Shown here one piece after another: positions 38,454 to 47,410 of a stretch of DNA of 64,000 bases (position 1 is the first letter of the stretch; every line of letters begins with the position of its first letter). The DNA is from Streptomyces guryensis (lineage in GTDB: Bacteria; Actinomycetota; Actinomycetes; Streptomycetales; Streptomycetaceae): NCBI RefSeq assembly GCF_021261325.1, contig NZ_JAJSBI010000002.1:186001-250000 (forward strand), written 5' to 3'. The translations under genes were made by a program, and so were the position numbers. A model generated the notes under the pieces. The model searched no databases, was not told the DNA's origin, and saw only the letters and a list, made by a program, of their open reading frames with translations.

Positions 38454-39415
38454 TGACGGACACCACCCACCAGGCGGCCGTCCGGGCCGCCGCCGGGCCG
38501 CCGTCCGCCGTCCCCGTCCCGGCCCCCGCCCCGCGCCGCACGCGCGTGTGGCGGGGCCTCACGCCCTGGCTGTTCCTGATCGCCCCGCTGGCCCTGCTGG
38601 TCACCTTCACCTACGCGCCGATCGCCAACATGGTCGCCTACAGCTTCACCGACTGGGACGGGGTGAGCCCCGAACTGCACTACACGGGCGCCCACAACTA
38701 CGCCGAACTCCTCACCCGCCCCGAGCTCTTCGAGGTGTTCTGGGTCAGCGGCTACTACCTGGCCGCTTCCGCCGTGCAGATCGCCGCGGCCCTCTACTTC
38801 GCGACGATCCTGAGCTTCAACGTCCGCTTCCGCAACTTCTTCAAGGGCCTGCTCTTCTTCCCGTACCTGATCAACGGGGTGGCCATCGCCTTCGTCTTCC
38901 TCTACTTCTTCCAGGACGGCGGCACCCTCGATTCGGTGCTGAGCCTGCTCGGCCTCCACTCGGACCACGCCTGGCTCGGCACCCCCGTGTCCGCCAACGT
39001 CTCCCTCGCGGGCGTCTCGGTCTGGCGCTACACGGGCCTGAACTTCGTCCTGTTCCTGGGCGCCATCCAGTCCATCCCGGGGGACCTGTACGAGGCCGCC
39101 GAACTGGACGGCGCGAACCGCTGGCAGCAGTTCCGCCACATCATCGCGCCGGGCATCCGGCCGGTCCTCGCCCTGACCGTGATCCTGTCCATCTCGGGCT
39201 CCCTGTCGGCCTTCGAGATCCCGTACATCATGACCGGCGGCGCGACGGGCACCGAGACCTTCGTGATCCAGACCGTGAAGCTGGCCTTCCAGTTCAACAA
39301 GACGGGGCTCGCCTCGGCGGCCGCGGTCGTACTGCTGCTGATCATCCTTGCGGTGACCTGGCTGCAGCGCCGCCTCGTACCGGACTCCGTCGACAAGGGA
39401 GTGGACCTCGTATGA
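38453..39415 (+). CDS. Sugar ABC importer, permease 1
   Basis: The 320-aa protein has a Pro/Ala-rich cytoplasmic N-terminus of about 35 aa followed by six membrane helices. The EAA loop is EAAELDGANRWQQFRHIIAP. It is of the MalF/UgpA class. The start overlaps the binding-protein stop by one base (TGATG). There is no ATPase gene in this operon, so a shared ATPase such as MsiK is expected. Confidence 0.92.
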   Translation: MTDTTHQAAVRAAAGPPSAVPVPAPAPRRTRVWRGLTPWLFLIAPLALLVTFTYAPIANMVAYSFTDWDGVSPELHYTGAHNYAELLTRPELFEVFWVSGYYLAASAVQIAAALYFATILSFNVRFRNFFKGLLFFPYLINGVAIAFVFLYFFQDGGTLDSVLSLLGLHSDHAWLGTPVSANVSLAGVSVWRYTGLNFVLFLGAIQSIPGDLYEAAELDGANRWQQFRHIIAPGIRPVLALTVILSISGSLSAFEIPYIMTGGATGTETFVIQTVKLAFQFNKTGLASAAAVVLLLIILAVTWLQRRLVPDSVDKGVDLV

Positions 39416-40242
39416 CACGCCGAGCGGTCGCCCGCACCCTGATGTACCTGTCGCTGATCGCCGTGTCCGTGGTCGTCCTGCTCCCGCTCGGCGTCGTGTT
39501 CCTCACCTCCCTCAAGTCCGACAAGGAGATGGCGAACGAAAGCGGAGCCCTCACGCTCCCCGACGACCCGCTCAACTTCCACAACTACGTGACGGCGTTC
39601 CAGGACGGCCGGATGCTCTCGGCCTTCGGCAACACGGCCTTCATCCTGGTCTTCGCCATCGGCGGCACGGTCCTCATCGGCTCGATGACGGCGTACGCCA
39701 TCGACCGCTTCACCTTCCGCTTCAGGAAGCTGGTGGTGGCGCTCTTCCTGCTGGCCGCGCTGGTCCCCGGCGTCACCACCCAGGTGGCGACCTTCCAGAT
39801 CGTCAACAGCTTCGGAATGTTCAACACCCTCTGGGCGCCGATCGCGCTCTACATGGGCACGGACATCGTCTCGATCTACATCTTCCTGCAGTTCGTACGA
39901 TCCATCCCGGCCTCGCTCGACGAGGCGGCCCGTATCGACGGGGCCAACGCCTTCACGATCTACCGCAAGATCATCTTTCCGCTCCTGAAACCGGCGATCG
40001 CCACCGTGGTGATCGTGAAGGGGATCACCGTCTACAACGACTTCTACATCCCCTTCCTCTACATGCCGTCCCAGGATCTTGGCGTGATCTCGACATCCCT
40101 GTTCCGCTTCAAGGGCCCGTTCGGCGCCCACTGGGAAACGATCTCGGCAGGAGCAATTCTGGTCATCCTGCCGACGCTGATCGTCTTCCTGTGCCTGCAG
40201 CGCTACATCTACAACGGCTTCACGAGAGGGGCGACCCGTTGA
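39412..40242 (+). CDS. Sugar ABC importer, permease 2
   Basis: The 276-aa protein has six membrane helices and the MalG-type EAA loop EAARIDGANAFTIYRKIIFP. The ATG overlaps the previous stop by 4 bases, so translation is coupled. It completes the importer with the genes upstream. It ends 7 bases from the convergent RNase D gene with no room for a terminator. Confidence 0.92.
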   Translation: MTRRAVARTLMYLSLIAVSVVVLLPLGVVFLTSLKSDKEMANESGALTLPDDPLNFHNYVTAFQDGRMLSAFGNTAFILVFAIGGTVLIGSMTAYAIDRFTFRFRKLVVALFLLAALVPGVTTQVATFQIVNSFGMFNTLWAPIALYMGTDIVSIYIFLQFVRSIPASLDEAARIDGANAFTIYRKIIFPLLKPAIATVVIVKGITVYNDFYIPFLYMPSQDLGVISTSLFRFKGPFGAHWETISAGAILVILPTLIVFLCLQRYIYNGFTRGATR

Positions 40243-40249
40243 GGCCGCG

Positions 40250-41581
40250 TCACTGGGCGGACAACGCGGAGACCAGCACCGGCGTCACCTGCTCGACCTG
40301 CCAGGGCCGCGCCCCGAACCCGGAAAGCGCCGCACCGACCGAATCCGCTTCGACGACCTTCGGCGGCTCCCAGCAGACCCGCCGCACCGTGTCCGGCGTG
40401 ATCAGATTCTCCTGAGGCATGTTCAGCTGCTCGGCCAGGGCGGACACCGCCGCCCGGGCCGCCGACAGGCGAGCCGCGGCAGCCGGGTCCTTGTCGGCCC
40501 ACGCCCGCGGCGGCGGGGGCCCGGTCACCGGCTGCCCGGGCGCCGGCAACTGCGCCTCCGCCAGCGCCTTCGCACGATCCACCGCTGCCTGCCACTGCTC
40601 CAGCTGCCGCCGCCCCATCCGGTTGCCGAACCCGTTCAGGGCGGCCAGCGCGTGCACATTGCCCGGAAGGGAGAGCGCCGCCTCCACGATGGCGGCGTCC
40701 CCGAGCACCTTCCCCGGCGACACGTCCCGCCGCTGGGCGATCCGGTCCCGCGTCTGCCACAGCTCCCGCACCACGGCGAGCTGCCGGCGCCGCCGGACCT
40801 TGTGCATGCCGGACGTACGCCGCCAGGGGTCCTTGCGGGGCTCCGGCGGAGGAGCCGAGGCGATCGCGTCGAACTCCTGGTGGGCCCACTCCAGCTTGCC
40901 CTGCCGGTCCAGCTCCTTCTCCAGCGCGTCGCGCAGATCCACCAGGAGCTCGACGTCCAGCGCGGCGTAGCGCAGCCACGGCTCGGGCAGCGGGCGGGTC
41001 GACCAGTCGACGGCGGAGTGGCCCTTTTCGAGGACGAAGCCGAGGACGTTCTCGACCATGGCGCCGAGGCCGACCCTGGGGAACCCGGCGATGCGTCCTG
41101 CGAGCTCGGTGTCGAACAGCCGCGTCGGCACCATGCCTATCTCGCGCAGACACGGCAGGTCCTGCGTGGCCGCGTGCAGCACCCACTCGACGCCGGAGAG
41201 CGCCTCACCGAGCGCCGACAGATCGGGACAGGCCACGGGGTCGATCAGCGCGGTCCCGGCGCCCTCACGGCGCAGCTGGACGAGATAGGCGCGCTGGCCG
41301 TAGCGGTAGCCGGACGCGCGTTCCGCGTCGACGGCCACGGGGCCGGAACCGGCGGCGAAGGCGGCGACCACCTCGGCGAGCGCGTCCGCGTCGGCGATCA
41401 CGGGCGGAATGCCCTCGCGCGGCTCGAGCAAAGGGATCGGTTCCGGGCCGGGTTCTGGGCCGGGTTCTGGGCTCGACTCCGCTTTCGGCGCCCCCGTAAC
41501 AGATGTTCCGCCGTCTTCCGGAGGGGCGCCTCCGGTGGTTCGCAGTGAGCTGTCTGCTGCGGTCTCTTGGGCGTCGGTCAC
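40250..41581 (-). CDS. rnd: Ribonuclease D
   Basis: The 443-aa 3'-5' exoribonuclease has a DEDDy fold. Exo I is VAVDAERASGYRY (Asp and Glu), Exo II lies around LHAATQDLPCL, and Exo III contains RYAALDVELLVDL with Tyr and Asp. HRDC-like domains follow at about 265-345. RNase D trims tRNA and other RNA 3' ends. The N-terminal 60 aa are low-complexity, with a PEPGPEPGPEP run. The GTG at 41581 is the start. Confidence 0.92.
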   Translation of the reverse strand: MTDAQETAADSSLRTTGGAPPEDGGTSVTGAPKAESSPEPGPEPGPEPIPLLEPREGIPPVIADADALAEVVAAFAAGSGPVAVDAERASGYRYGQRAYLVQLRREGAGTALIDPVACPDLSALGEALSGVEWVLHAATQDLPCLREIGMVPTRLFDTELAGRIAGFPRVGLGAMVENVLGFVLEKGHSAVDWSTRPLPEPWLRYAALDVELLVDLRDALEKELDRQGKLEWAHQEFDAIASAPPPEPRKDPWRRTSGMHKVRRRRQLAVVRELWQTRDRIAQRRDVSPGKVLGDAAIVEAALSLPGNVHALAALNGFGNRMGRRQLEQWQAAVDRAKALAEAQLPAPGQPVTGPPPPRAWADKDPAAAARLSAARAAVSALAEQLNMPQENLITPDTVRRVCWEPPKVVEADSVGAALSGFGARPWQVEQVTPVLVSALSAQ

Positions 41582-41607
41582 GTGTCAAGGGTATCTGTGT
41601 ATGGACA

Positions 41608-41641
41608 GCGCCCGCCGACGTAACGTTCCGTCGGCGGGCGC
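41608..41641 (-). terminator. Hairpin between whiI and rnd
   Basis: A perfect 13-bp stem (41608-41620 with 41629-41641) closes an 8-base loop. It lies 178 bases after the whiI stop and just before the rnd start on the minus strand, so it would stop whiI transcripts from entering rnd. Confidence 0.75.
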
Positions 41642-41744
41642 CTGGGGGTCGTAAACCAGTCAGGTCGGTGAAAGATCCGGTTCACGACAGGTGGGACACG
41701 GGCGGAGAATCAACGGCCGATCCTGTTCACGTCCGTGAATGGCA

Positions 41745-41817
41745 GGGATGTACAGGGGAGACAGGGGAGAGGTGGAGCCAGGTAGGGGGAGGCAGAGGTG
41801 AAGGGCAGGGGAGTACG
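41745..41817. repeat. Purine-rich tract with AGGGGAG repeats
   Basis: The plus strand is almost all G and A, with repeated CAGGGGAG and AGGTGGAG-type units, immediately after the whiI stop. In the whiI transcript this is a C/U-rich 3' tail. Function unknown. Confidence 0.4.
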
Positions 41818-41819
41818 GG

Positions 41820-42482
41820 TCAGTGGATGATGCCGGTGCGCAGTGCCACCGCGACCATTCCGGCGCGGTCGCCCGTGCCGAGCTTGCGGGCGATGCGGGC
41901 GAGGTGGCTCTTGACGGTCAGCGCGGACAGGCCCATCGAAACGCCGATCGCCTTGTTCGACTGGCCCTCCGCGACCAGTCGCAGCACCTCGACCTCACGG
42001 CCGGAGAGCTCGCGGTAGCCACCCGGGTGACTCGGGGCACCCGGGGGGCGGCGGTGCATACGCGCGGCGGCGGATCCGATGGGGGCGGCGCCCGGCCGGG
42101 TGGGGAGCCCGACGTTGGTACGGGTGCCGGTGACGACGTAGCCCTTGACGCCGCCCGCGAGGGCGTTGCGTACGGCGCCGATGTCGTCGGCGGCCGACAG
42201 GGCGAGGCCGTTGGGCCAGCCCGCCGCGCGGGTCTCCGAGAGGATGGTGAGGCCGGAGCCGTCGGGCAGGTGGACGTCGGCGACGCAGATGTCGCGGGGG
42301 TTGCCGATGCGGGGACGAGCCTCCGCGATGGACGAGGCCTCGATGACGTCGCGCACACCGAGCGCCCACAGGTGGCGGGTGACGGTGGAGCGGACGCGGG
42401 GATCGGCCACGACCACCATGGCGGTCGGCTTGTTCGGGCGGTAGGCGACCAGGCTTGCGGGCTGCTCGAGGAGAACGGACAC
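41820..42482 (-). CDS. whiI: WhiI, atypical response regulator of sporulation
   Basis: The 220-aa protein has a receiver domain (about 18-130) and a LuxR-type helix-turn-helix (about 155-215: LSGREVEVLRLVAEGQSNKAIGVSMGLSALTVKSHL). The receiver is atypical. Where a pair of acidic residues is expected only VVVADP is present, though the Asp of CVADVHLPDG remains. WhiI is a late developmental regulator of aerial hyphae that acts with BldM. The GTG at 42482 has AGGAGG 4 bases upstream. A WhiG-like promoter lies at 42525-42552. The position next to rnd and hemE matches SCO6029. Confidence 0.95.
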   Translation of the reverse strand: MSVLLEQPASLVAYRPNKPTAMVVVADPRVRSTVTRHLWALGVRDVIEASSIAEARPRIGNPRDICVADVHLPDGSGLTILSETRAAGWPNGLALSAADDIGAVRNALAGGVKGYVVTGTRTNVGLPTRPGAAPIGSAAARMHRRPPGAPSHPGGYRELSGREVEVLRLVAEGQSNKAIGVSMGLSALTVKSHLARIARKLGTGDRAGMVAVALRTGIIH

Positions 42483-42524
42483 CAGGCCTCCTGGGGTGCG
42501 GGACGGCTTTCAAGGTCACAGTCG

Positions 42525-42552
42525 TCTTCGGCACCAAACCCGAAGTCCTTTA
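42525..42552 (-). promoter_or_regulatory. WhiG (sigma-28 type) promoter of whiI
   Basis: On the minus strand TAAA (42552-42549), a 16-base gap and GCCGAAGA (42532-42525) resemble the WhiG consensus TAAA-N15-GCCGATAA. It lies 43 bases before the start codon. whiI is known to depend on WhiG in S. coelicolor. Confidence 0.75.
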
Positions 42553-42692
42553 GGGAAAGATCACGATTTAGTGAGTATCAATTAGTGCAATTCGGACACG
42601 CGATCGATCGCCTGATGAACGATTCGGTTCGTTCGCGGCTCTGTTCGTGACCGAAAGTGGCCGTATCGACAAAGTGATGGATGGTCCGCCGG

Positions 42693-43361
42693 TCAGCGCG
42701 ACTGCGGATCCCGCCGCTGTGGCAAGGTCACGATCGACGCATCACCCGGCCCGGCCGGAGGCAGGCCCGCGACCTGGGCCAGCAGATCGCACCAGGAGGC
42801 CAGGTGCGACGCCGTGTCCGGGACCCCGCCCAGGCCCTCGCGAGGCGTCCAGGAGGCACGGATCTCGATCTGCGAGGCGGCCGGACGCTCCGCCAGGCCG
42901 CCGAAGTAGTGGGAGCTCGCACGGGTGACGGTGCCGCTCGCTTCGCCGTACGACAGGCTGCGCGCCTGCAGCGCGCCGGTCAGCCAGGACCAGCACACGT
43001 CCGGCAGCAGCGGGTCGGCGGCCATCTCCGGCTCCAGTTCCGCGCGCACCAGCGTCACCAGCCGGAAGGAGCCCCGCCAGGCGTCGTGCCCGTCCGGGTC
43101 GTACAGCAGCACCAGGCGGCCGTCGGCCAGGTCCTGGTCGCCGTCGACGACCGTGGCCTCCAACGCGTAGGCGAAGGGCGCGAGCCGCTTGGGCGCCGGC
43201 GCCGGCTCGATCTCGATCTGCGGCCGCAGCCGCGCGGTCCTCAGCGCGTCGACGGCAGCCCGGAAGGGCAACGGAGGCGTACCGCCGCCATTCCGATCAC
43301 CCTCCTTGGTGTCGTCCATTCCGTCAGCGCCGTCCGACAGTCGTCCCTGAGCCGCAGCCAT
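42693..43361 (-). CDS. DUF3000 family protein
   Basis: The 222-aa protein has a charged N-terminal tail of about 30 aa and then the DUF3000 domain. Its landmarks are [48 protein letters not shown] and [12 protein letters not shown]. The family is conserved in actinobacteria with no known activity. The ATG at 43361 (MAAAQ) is preferred over a longer frame into the hemE promoter. It is divergent from hemE and upstream of whiI on the same strand. Confidence 0.88.
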   Translation of the reverse strand: MAAAQGRLSDGADGMDDTKEGDRNGGGTPPLPFRAAVDALRTARLRPQIEIEPAPAPKRLAPFAYALEATVVDGDQDLADGRLVLLYDPDGHDAWRGSFRLVTLVRAELEPEMAADPLLPDVCWSWLTGALQARSLSYGEASGTVTRASSHYFGGLAERPAASQIEIRASWTPREGLGGVPDTASHLASWCDLLAQVAGLPPAGPGDASIVTLPQRRDPQSR

Positions 43362-43488
43362 GCGGGGAAGATTAAAGGGAACGGGGGCTTCGCGCAGGGA
43401 GGGACACCCGTGCGGGGGGCCGCATGTCCGGATAGTGCCCCGTGAACCCCGGCCGTCGGGCCTCGGGGGCCGTGCGAGACTTGCGGTC

Positions 43489-44565
43489 GTGAGTGCGAAC
43501 GAGAGCCCCGCGGGCCAGGTCCAGACGCAGCCGACAGCCACGTACGAATCGGCCTTCCTCAAGGCGTGCAGGCGCGAACCCGTGCCGCACACGCCCGTGT
43601 GGTTCATGCGGCAGGCCGGGCGCTCCCTGCCGGAGTACCGCAAGGTGCGCGAGGGCATCCCGATGCTCGAGTCCTGCACGCGGCCCGAACTGGTCACCGA
43701 GATCACGCTCCAGCCGGTGCGCCGGCACGGCGTGGACGCGGCGATCTACTTCAGCGACATCGTCGTCCCGCTCAAGGCCATCGGCGTCGACCTCGACATC
43801 AGGCCCGGCGTCGGCCCGGTCGTCGCGCACCCGATCCGCACCCGCGCCGACCTCGCGCAACTGCGCGACCTCACCCCCGAGGACGTCTCGTACGTCACCG
43901 AGGCGATCGGCCTGCTGACGCGCGAGCTCGGCTCGACCCCCCTCATCGGTTTCGCCGGAGCGCCTTTCACCCTTGCGAGCTACCTCGTCGAGGGAGGCCC
44001 GTCGCGCACGTACGAGAACGCCAAGGCGATGATGTACGGCGACCCCGAGCTCTGGGCCGACCTGCTCGACCGCCTGGCGGAGATCACGTCCGCGTTCCTG
44101 AAGGTGCAGATCGAGGCGGGCGCCTCGGCGGTCCAGCTGTTCGACTCGTGGGCCGGCGCTCTCGCCCCCGTCGACTACCGCCGCTCGGTGCTCCCCGCCT
44201 CCGCGAAGGTCCTCGACGCCGTCGCCGGGTACGGCGTCCCGCGCATCCACTTCGGTGTCGGCACGGGCGAGCTGCTGCGGCTGATGGGCGAGGCGGGCGC
44301 GGATGTCGTGGGCGTCGACTGGCGCGTCCCGCTCGACGAGGCGGCCCGCCGGGTCGGCCCCGGCAAGGCGCTCCAGGGCAACCTCGACTCGACCGTCCTG
44401 TTCGCCTCCAGGGAAGCCGTCGAGGCCAAGACCCGCGAGGTCCTCGACTCGGCCGCGGGCCTGGAGGGCCACATCTTCAACCTCGGCCACGGCGTCATGC
44501 CGTCCACCGACCCGGACGCGCTGACCCGGCTCGTGGAGTACGTCCACACGCAGACGGCCCGCTAG
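43489..44565 (+). CDS. hemE: Uroporphyrinogen decarboxylase
   Basis: The 358-aa enzyme decarboxylates the four acetate side chains of uroporphyrinogen III to give coproporphyrinogen III. The N-terminal [16 protein letters not shown] is the family signature, with the substrate-binding Arg residues. [23 protein letters not shown] and FNLGHGVMP are further landmarks. The GTG at 43489 (MSANESPAG) is chosen because longer frames extend into the promoter region. hemY and hemQ of the same pathway lie 4-6 kb downstream. Confidence 0.96.
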   Translation: MSANESPAGQVQTQPTATYESAFLKACRREPVPHTPVWFMRQAGRSLPEYRKVREGIPMLESCTRPELVTEITLQPVRRHGVDAAIYFSDIVVPLKAIGVDLDIRPGVGPVVAHPIRTRADLAQLRDLTPEDVSYVTEAIGLLTRELGSTPLIGFAGAPFTLASYLVEGGPSRTYENAKAMMYGDPELWADLLDRLAEITSAFLKVQIEAGASAVQLFDSWAGALAPVDYRRSVLPASAKVLDAVAGYGVPRIHFGVGTGELLRLMGEAGADVVGVDWRVPLDEAARRVGPGKALQGNLDSTVLFASREAVEAKTREVLDSAAGLEGHIFNLGHGVMPSTDPDALTRLVEYVHTQTAR

Positions 44566-44581
44566 ATCTCTTTTCCACGGC

Positions 44582-45406
44582 TCACCACGTGTGCCGGGGC
44601 CGCGCCCTCCTGCCGAACAGCAGGCCGCGCGGTTCCGGCGGCGGGGGCGTGCCCCGCTTGAGCGGCCAGGCGAGCAGCATGCCGACGAGGAAGCCGACGA
44701 CGTGCGCCGCGTACGCCACCGTCCCCGCGGTGGAGACGCCCTCCCCGGACGAGTACAGGGCCTGCAGCACGAACCAGAAGCCCAGCACCAGCCAGGCCGG
44801 CAGCCTCAGCGGCAGGAAGACCAGGAACGGCACCAGGACCCAGACCCTGGCCTTCGGATACAGCACCAGATAGGCGCCCAGGACGCCGGCGATGGCTCCC
44901 GACGCGCCGATCAGCGGGTCGGACGAGTCGGCGTTGAGCAGCGCGAAGCCGTACGACGCCGCGTAGCCGCAGACGACGTAGAACAGGGCGTACCTGATGT
45001 GCCCCATGCGGTCCTCGACGTTGTTGCCGAAGATCAGCAGGAAGAGCATGTTGCCGAGCAGGTGCAGCCAGCCGCCGTGCAGGAACATCGCGGTGAGGAC
45101 GGACACGGCGGGTGACTTGTGGTAGCCCGGCGGGGCCACCACGCAGCCCGCTCCGTGCGTGCCCACCCCCGTGGCGCCCGTGGGGACCAGCCGGGGCATC
45201 TGATGGTGGATCAACTCCCGTGGTACGGCTGCGTAGTGGTCGAGGAACGCCTGCAGGTGGCACAGCTGGGACAGGCTGCTGTCGCCCGCCACGGAACCGG
45301 CGAGGCCGGGCGTGGACAGGAAGACGTACACGTTCGCGGCGATCAGCGCGTACGTCACCCAGGGGGTGCGGCGCACCGGGTTCACGTCATGGACGGGTAT
45401 GACCAC
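44582..45406 (-). CDS. Rhomboid-family intramembrane serine protease
   Basis: The 274-aa protein has six to seven membrane helices. The catalytic Ser is in IGASGAIAGVLGAY and the His in YAAHVVGFLVG. Asn of HLLGNMLFLLIFG is the oxyanion helper. A roughly 70-aa extracytoplasmic loop with two Cys (SQLCHLQAF and GAGCVVAPP) follows the first helix, as in other actinobacterial members. It cleaves membrane proteins within the bilayer, but targets are unknown. It converges on hemE with 16 bases between. Confidence 0.92.
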   Translation of the reverse strand: MVIPVHDVNPVRRTPWVTYALIAANVYVFLSTPGLAGSVAGDSSLSQLCHLQAFLDHYAAVPRELIHHQMPRLVPTGATGVGTHGAGCVVAPPGYHKSPAVSVLTAMFLHGGWLHLLGNMLFLLIFGNNVEDRMGHIRYALFYVVCGYAASYGFALLNADSSDPLIGASGAIAGVLGAYLVLYPKARVWVLVPFLVFLPLRLPAWLVLGFWFVLQALYSSGEGVSTAGTVAYAAHVVGFLVGMLLAWPLKRGTPPPPEPRGLLFGRRARPRHTW

Positions 45407-45531
45407 AAGGAATTAGTGCCCTCGGTGGACCGGCCGAATCGGTGAACGCGGCCACGCGCGCGTGCGTATGTCTCGTCAACCGCCCGCGGCACGGGGAAGG
45501 CGGGTCGCGGGGACGACGTGAGGAACAGGCG

Positions 45532-45852
45532 ATGAACGACCGAGTTACTCCTCCGATGCACGCCACGCCCGACGGGGAGGCGGAGATCTCCCTGGTGGTG
45601 AAGTTGCCGTGGGAGGACGTCGCCCGGCTCGGCCAGGAGGCCGGACGGCTGGCTTCGCAGATGCAGCGGCCGGTGACGCTGGACGAGGCGGTGAGTCACC
45701 GGCTGCGGTCCGTACGGAGTGCTGCGCATGCGAAGCCGGCGGGGGAGCAGCCGGCGGCTGTGACGGCCACGGCGTCGGTGTCGTCGTTGCCGCCGAGGCC
45801 TCCGGCGGAGCAGGCGCGGCAGGCGATCGAGCGGATCAATGGGAGCGCGTGA
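45532..45852 (+). CDS. Conserved small soluble protein, unknown function
   Basis: The 106-aa protein has an acidic/hydrophobic N-terminal half (EISLVVKLPWEDVARLGQEAGRL is the most structured part, probably strand plus helix). The tail is an Ala/Pro/Ser-rich linker ending in a short helix (QARQAIERI). There is no membrane segment. GAGGA lies about 8 bases before the ATG at 45532. Its codon bias is that of a real Streptomyces gene, but I do not recognise the family. Confidence 0.65.
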   Translation: MNDRVTPPMHATPDGEAEISLVVKLPWEDVARLGQEAGRLASQMQRPVTLDEAVSHRLRSVRSAAHAKPAGEQPAAVTATASVSSLPPRPPAEQARQAIERINGSA

Positions 45853-45945
45853 AAGGTTCGCCGCAGGGGTGCGGGTTGATTGCCGGCTGCGGGTCCGTTG
45901 TGGCTGGTCGCGCCCACGCGGCGGAGCCGCGGACTGACACAGCCC

Positions 45946-45961
45946 CGCCCCCCTGGGGGCG
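45946..45961. terminator. Possible short GC hairpin
   Basis: CGCCCCC/GGGGGCG with a 2-base centre lies between convergent genes, 15 bases after the oxidoreductase stop on the minus strand. It is a weak candidate because the loop is so short. Confidence 0.35.
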
Positions 45962-45976
45962 CTTCCCGCACGCCCG

Positions 45977-47368
45977 TTACGAGGAGCCCTTCCGCACGGC
46001 TGCCGTCGCCTTGCGAGCGGCGACCAGCACTGGGTCCCATACAGGGCTGAACGGGGGTGCGTAACCCAGGTCCAGGGCTGTCATCTGTTCCACCGTCATT
46101 CCGGCCGTGAGGGCGACCGCTGCGATGTCGACTCGCTTGCCGGCGCCCTCCCTGCCGACGATCTGCACGCCGAGCAGGCGGCCCGTCCGCCGCTCGGCGA
46201 GCATCTTGACGGTCATGGGGGAGGGGTTCGGGTAGTAACCGGCGCGGCTGGTGGACTCGATGGTGACCGCCTCGAACTGGAGGCCGGCCCGGCGGGCGTC
46301 CTTCTCCCGGAGGCCCGTGCGGGCGATCTCCAGGTCGCAGACCTTGGACACCGCGGTGCCGACGACGCCCGGGAAGGTGGCGTAGCCGCCGCCGACATTG
46401 GTGCCGATGACCTGGCCGTGCTTGTTGGCGTGGGTGCCGAGGGCGATGTGGCGTTCCTGGCCCGAGACCAGGTCGAGGACCTCGACGCAGTCCCCGCCGG
46501 CCCAGATGTTCTCGTGCCCGCGTACCCGCATGGCCAGGTCCGTGAGCAGTCCGCCATGGCTGCCCAGGGGGAGTCCGGCCGCCCTGGCCAGTTCCGTCTG
46601 CGGGCGTACGCCGATGCCCAGGACGACCACGTCCGCCGGGTACTCCGCGTCCTGCGTGGCCACGGCCCGCACCCGGCCGTCCCCGCCGGTGTGCACCTTG
46701 GTCACCTCGGCGTCGTCGACCATGGTGATGCCCATGCCCTCCATGGCCTCGCGCACCAGGCGGCCCATGTCGGGGTCGAGCGTGGACATGGGTTCGCTGC
46801 CGCGGTTGACGACCGTCACCTCGTAGCCGCGCTTGATGAGGGCCTCGGCCATCTCCACGCCGATGTAGCCCGCCCCGACGACCACCGCGTGACGGCCACG
46901 CGTGCGCGTGAGCGAGTCGATGAGCGCCTGCCCGTCGTCCAGTGTCTGCACCCCGTGGACCCCGTCGGCGTCGGACCCCGGCATGTCCGGGCGGATGGGG
47001 CCGGCACCGGTGGCGATCACGAGTTTGTCGTACGACGTCCACGACTCGGCGCCGGAATCGACGTCACGCGCGCGTACCCGGCCGCCCGCCACGTCGATCT
47101 CCGTGACCTCCGTCCGCAGGCGCAGATCGATGTCCCGCGCGCGGTGCTCCTCGGGCGTACGGGCGATCAGATCGTCCCGATCGTCGACGTCGCCGCCCAC
47201 CCAGTACGGGATGCCGCACGCCGAGAAGGAGGTGAAGTGGCCGCGCTCGAACGCCACGATCTCCAGCTCGTCGGGGCCCTTCAGGCGGCGTGCCTGCGAC
47301 GCCGCGGACATTCCCGTGGCGTCGCCGCCGATCACGACCAGTCGTTCCCTCGCAGCGCTCATGTCCAT
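45977..47368 (-). CDS. FAD-dependent pyridine nucleotide-disulfide oxidoreductase (CoA-disulfide reductase/NOX type)
   Basis: The 463-aa protein has an N-terminal FAD motif VVIGGDATGMSAASQAR and a single redox Cys in SFSACGIPYWVGG, the position used in CoA-disulfide reductase and NADH oxidase. The NAD(P) motif is VVGAGYIGVEMAEALI, the second FAD block IWAGGDCVEV, and a C-terminal dimerisation domain follows. A single Cys with no CxxxxC pair marks this subfamily. It may keep coenzyme A or another low-molecular thiol reduced. The exact substrate is open. Confidence 0.88.
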   Translation of the reverse strand: MDMSAARERLVVIGGDATGMSAASQARRLKGPDELEIVAFERGHFTSFSACGIPYWVGGDVDDRDDLIARTPEEHRARDIDLRLRTEVTEIDVAGGRVRARDVDSGAESWTSYDKLVIATGAGPIRPDMPGSDADGVHGVQTLDDGQALIDSLTRTRGRHAVVVGAGYIGVEMAEALIKRGYEVTVVNRGSEPMSTLDPDMGRLVREAMEGMGITMVDDAEVTKVHTGGDGRVRAVATQDAEYPADVVVLGIGVRPQTELARAAGLPLGSHGGLLTDLAMRVRGHENIWAGGDCVEVLDLVSGQERHIALGTHANKHGQVIGTNVGGGYATFPGVVGTAVSKVCDLEIARTGLREKDARRAGLQFEAVTIESTSRAGYYPNPSPMTVKMLAERRTGRLLGVQIVGREGAGKRVDIAAVALTAGMTVEQMTALDLGYAPPFSPVWDPVLVAARKATAAVRKGSS

Positions 47369-47410
47369 GCGAACACGCTACGGGGGCGCGGCATTTCAGG
47401 CCCGTGCCCG

